A DNA stretch of 24,386 nt from Microcaldota archaeon. Lineage in GTDB: Archaea; Micrarchaeota; Micrarchaeia; Micrarchaeales; CABMGC01. How positions within the stretch are numbered: the stretch's first letter is position 1; each line of letters begins with the position of its first letter. The notes below the pieces were generated by a model. The model had not been told where the DNA came from and did not search any database. It saw only the letters and a program-made list of their open reading frames with translations. Below are positions 22,234-24,386 of this stretch, piece by piece. The position numbers and the translations under genes are program-made. The DNA lies in contig DAHVAU010000031.1 in NCBI GenBank assembly GCA_027314465.1, positions 1 through 24,386 of the forward strand, written 5' to 3'.

Positions 22234-23472
22234 ATGGGACATGCCGATATAACCTGCCATACGTCACGCGGGCATGACGAACTCCTAGGGCCTATTATAT
22301 CCGGGCTGAAAAAGCTCTCAAGCAGGGAGGGCTATCTCTATGCCGGATACCCAAACTACATGGGCCTGTTCGGAAGGGACTCACTGATATCCGCATGGCA
22401 GCTGCTGGATTCCTATCCTGGCATAGCCAGGGCTACTCTGCTTGAGCTGGCCAGGCTGCAGGGAAGGGTTATGGATCAAAAGACAGGGGAAGAACCAGGC
22501 AAGATACTGCACGAATACTACAAGGAGAGGGACGGCTACTACGAGTCGTTCAAGTCGGGGATACAATGGCTGAGTCCCGGCAGACCTGTCTATTTCTCTG
22601 TGGACAGCACCCCCCTGTTCCTGATAGTGCTTAGGGAGTACTACGGCAAGACTGGCGATATCGGGCTGGTTAAGTCTCTCTCGCCCAATACCACTGCGGC
22701 CGTGCAGTGGATGCTAAGATACGGGATAGAAGACGGATTCCTGAGGTACGAAGGCATGCCAGACGGAAAGGGACTGTCATCGCAGAGCTGGAAGGACGGA
22801 GCAGGCAACATACTGGGGAATGTGAAGGGGCCTGTTGCTGTTGTCGAAGTGCAGGGCTACTTATATGCGGCACTCAATTCGATCTCCAGCCTTGAGCGCG
22901 ACAGTGGTATCAGGCTGCTTGATCACGATATAAGCGGAATGGCGCAAGAGCTGAAGTCCAGGGTTGACAGGGAGTTCAAGATGCGCAACGGTTACTACTG
23001 CCTAGCGCTTGATGGAAGCAACTCAAGGCTCGAGTACATCACAAGCAATCCAGGCCACCTGCTTTTCACAGGGATGCTGGATGAGGCCGATGCCACTGCA
23101 GTGGCTAAGAGGCTCTTCGAGCCTGACATGCTTACTGCGTACGGTATACGCACCCATTCATCATCTGAGCCCTCGTTCGATGAGTACGCATACCAGCTAG
23201 GATCAGTATGGGCTCACGACAATTGGATGATATCATTGGGGCTCAAGGCCACGGGAAGACTTAATGAGTACGGGATTATCAGGAAGTCGATTATCAGGGC
23301 GTACACTGAGTATGCTTCAATTCCAGAATATTTCGGCGTGAGGCGTAACGGGGCTCTGATGAAGCTGGATGACATGCGGGTGAAACCAGCGGACCCGCAG
23401 GCCTGGGCGCTAGGAGCACTTTACAGCATGATAACAGATAATATCTGCGAACAAGGGAGGCCTGCAGACTGA
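22234..23472 (+). CDS. Glycogen-debranching-enzyme-like glycosidase (amylo-alpha-1,6-glucosidase, GH133-type)
   Basis: A 412-residue (alpha/alpha)6-barrel protein without a signal peptide, so it is cytosolic. AGYPNYMGLFGRDSLISAWQ (37-56) matches the AGLPWFxxxFGRDSLI entry motif of debranching enzymes. YFSVDSTPLFL, SSQSWKDGAGN, the KGPVAVVEVQGYLYAAL segment and SNPGHLLFTG follow in family order. The N-terminal domain of full-length enzymes is missing, so this is the catalytic domain only. Acidic residues in SVDST, SWKDG and EVQGY are the likely active site. The substrate may be glycogen, trehalose-like or surface glycans and is not determined. The ATG lies 24 nt after a TATA box. Confidence 0.85.
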   Translation: MGHADITCHTSRGHDELLGPIISGLKKLSSREGYLYAGYPNYMGLFGRDSLISAWQLLDSYPGIARATLLELARLQGRVMDQKTGEEPGKILHEYYKERDGYYESFKSGIQWLSPGRPVYFSVDSTPLFLIVLREYYGKTGDIGLVKSLSPNTTAAVQWMLRYGIEDGFLRYEGMPDGKGLSSQSWKDGAGNILGNVKGPVAVVEVQGYLYAALNSISSLERDSGIRLLDHDISGMAQELKSRVDREFKMRNGYYCLALDGSNSRLEYITSNPGHLLFTGMLDEADATAVAKRLFEPDMLTAYGIRTHSSSEPSFDEYAYQLGSVWAHDNWMISLGLKATGRLNEYGIIRKSIIRAYTEYASIPEYFGVRRNGALMKLDDMRVKPADPQAWALGALYSMITDNICEQGRPAD

Positions 23473-23473
23473 T

Positions 23474-23547
23474 TGCCGCAGGTCGGATTTGAACCGACGA
23501 CCTTCCCGTCTTCAGCGGGACGCTCTCCCAGACTGAGCTACTGAGGC
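23474..23547 (-). tRNA. tRNA-Phe (anticodon GAA)
   Basis: A 74-nt tRNA starting two bases after the stop of the glycosidase gene, on the opposite strand. The D arm is GCTC/GAGC, the anticodon stem TCCCG/CGGGA encloses loop CTGAAGA with anticodon GAA, and the T arm is GTCGG-TTCAAAT-CCGAC, with discriminator A. In the acceptor stem, 5' GCCTCAG against 3' CTGCGGC, six pairs are canonical but position 4-69 is a T-C mismatch. CCA is not encoded. Confidence 0.93.
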
Positions 23548-23571
23548 GCATTGACCAATTAGGGTCGAATA

Positions 23572-23580
23572 CTTTTAAAG
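23572..23580. promoter_or_regulatory. Shared TATA element between tRNA-Phe and the Hef gene
   Basis: CTTTTAAAG contains the symmetric core TTTAAA. Its centre is about 29 nt from the tRNA-Phe 5' end and about 36 nt from the Hef ATG. Confidence 0.4.
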
Positions 23581-23612
23581 ATATTGAGAATAATGTTATA
23601 AGAAATGATACT

Positions 23613-24386
23613 ATGCCAACCGATGAGCGCTGGAGGCAGCTTGGCGACGCCTTTGGCATTATGAACCTGGATGGCGTTGAGTTCAGGGAGTACCAGCTCA
23701 ACATACTGCGCGCCATAGAGATGCACGGCAACACCCTAGTTGTGCTTCCTACCGGCCTGGGCAAGACGTTCATAGGAACTGCAGTGATGGCAAGGGCGCT
23801 TGCGCAGGGAAAGAAGGCGCTCATACTTGCACCTACAAAACCTCTCTCAGAGCAGCATTATGGCGTGCTACTTAAGATGCTTAACATACCACAGGCCGAT
23901 GTCCTCCTTCTGACCGGCTCCATAAGCAAGAAGTCAAGGGCCGAGATGGAGGCAAAAGCGCGATTGATAGTCGCCACTCCACAGACCGTTGCCAACGACC
24001 TAAAGGCCGGCATCATGCAGTTCGACGGATACGGCGCTGTGGTGTTCGATGAGTGCCACAGGGCGGTGGGCAAGTACGCATATACGTACATAGCCAACGA
24101 GTGCGTGGTCAGGGATATACCTATAGTTGGGCTTACGGCATCCCCTGGCGGAAAGAAGGAGCGCATAAACGCGCTTGTTGGCGCATTAAACATAAGGCAT
24201 ATCGAAGTACGGGTCAGCAGCGACAGTGATGTAGTGCGCTACATAATGCCCAAGTCCGTGCACATAGTCAATGTCGAGCTTAGCGACAGGGTCAGGGAGA
24301 TAGCACAGGCCCTCAAGCCGGAGATGAACGCAAGCCTGTCAACGCTAAACGGGATGGGGCTGCTCAGGATCAGGGGCATGGAGTAC
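23613..24386 (+). CDS. hef: Hef/FANCM-type DNA repair helicase (N-terminal part)
   Basis: The open frame runs off the window end; 258 residues are visible. Archaeal Hef remodels stalled replication forks and Holliday-type structures; its N-terminal helicase belongs to the FANCM/Mph1 group and usually has a C-terminal XPF nuclease. Visible motifs are FREYQLNI (Q-like motif), Walker A LPTGLGKT (about 45-52), LAPTKPLSEQH, ATPQTVANDL, the Walker B box DECHRAVGKYAYTYIA (DECH instead of DEAH) and motif III GLTASPGG. Whether the nuclease domain is present cannot be seen. The ATG at 23613 is the first in frame after the shared TATA element. Confidence 0.93.
   Translation, partial: MPTDERWRQLGDAFGIMNLDGVEFREYQLNILRAIEMHGNTLVVLPTGLGKTFIGTAVMARALAQGKKALILAPTKPLSEQHYGVLLKMLNIPQADVLLLTGSISKKSRAEMEAKARLIVATPQTVANDLKAGIMQFDGYGAVVFDECHRAVGKYAYTYIANECVVRDIPIVGLTASPGGKKERINALVGALNIRHIEVRVSSDSDVVRYIMPKSVHIVNVELSDRVREIAQALKPEMNASLSTLNGMGLLRIRGMEY

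Noticed and set aside
1..24386. CRISPR array, insertion sequence or integrated element
   Set aside because: No repeated spacer-like units, transposase, integrase or tRNA 3'-end duplication was seen on reading through the window.
23613..24386. DECH instead of DEAH in Hef as an inactivating change
   Set aside because: DECH is a common, active Walker B variant among SF2 helicases.

Overview
The window is densely packed archaeal DNA of roughly even base composition. Archaeal hallmarks are the two-subunit PheRS with an archaeal/eukaryotic-type alpha subunit, uL30 and uL15 of archaeal type, an S26e-like ribosomal protein, Sec61-beta, an MJ1332-type YchF GTPase, a beta-CASP RNase, a Hef/FANCM helicase, B-box and AbrB-like proteins, and TATA boxes placed about 24-26 nt before many start codons (leaderless genes). 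Small intergenic gaps, frequent 4-nt overlaps and several lineage-restricted proteins suggest a small-genome archaeon such as a Micrarchaeota/ARMAN-like DPANN member. That placement is an inference. No gene-free stretch exceeds about 130 nt, and I see no insertion sequence, CRISPR array or prophage.

Layout. 1-594: 3' part of a membrane-anchored, Ser/Thr-rich surface protein. 626-2786 (minus): operon of an RpiB-fold protein, an XRE-type regulator and glutamate dehydrogenase, divergent from S26e (2867) and a B-box membrane protein (3134). 3956-4918: aspartate carbamoyltransferase. 4938-8083 (minus): SAMHD1-like HD phosphohydrolase followed by ArgRS, overlapping by ATGA. 8153-9022: AbrB/winged-helix protein. 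9028-9180 (minus): a 50-residue Sec61-beta. 9239-9856: unknown membrane protein. 9880-11780 (minus): YchF-type GTPase and a class I glutamine amidotransferase. 11833-11919: tRNA-Leu(CAG). 11936-15797 (minus): surface protein, PheS, PheT. 15939-19958 (plus): uL30, uL15, GT4 glycosyltransferase, coiled-coil protein, beta-CASP RNase. 19960-20262 (minus): acylphosphatase. 20289-20984: glucosamine-6-phosphate deaminase. 20981-21778 (minus): Asn-glycosylation-sequon-rich anchored protein. 21868-21940 (minus): tRNA-Gly(GCC). 21997-22167: a 56-residue zinc protein with a PHD-finger cysteine pattern. 22234-23472: debranching-enzyme-like glycosidase. 23474-23547 (minus): tRNA-Phe(GAA). 23613-end: N-terminal part of Hef.

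Most genes serve translation (two aminoacyl-tRNA synthetases, three tRNAs, three ribosomal proteins, YchF), nucleotide and nitrogen metabolism, RNA decay and fork repair, plus a cell-surface/sugar group. The most unusual items are the leaderless PHD-finger-like mini-gene under a perfect 9-bp inverted repeat at its TATA box; a cysteine-less RpiB-like protein upstream of a regulator and GDH; uL30-uL15 leading into glycosyltransferase and RNase genes instead of secY; and repeated use of a single symmetric TATA element between divergent genes.
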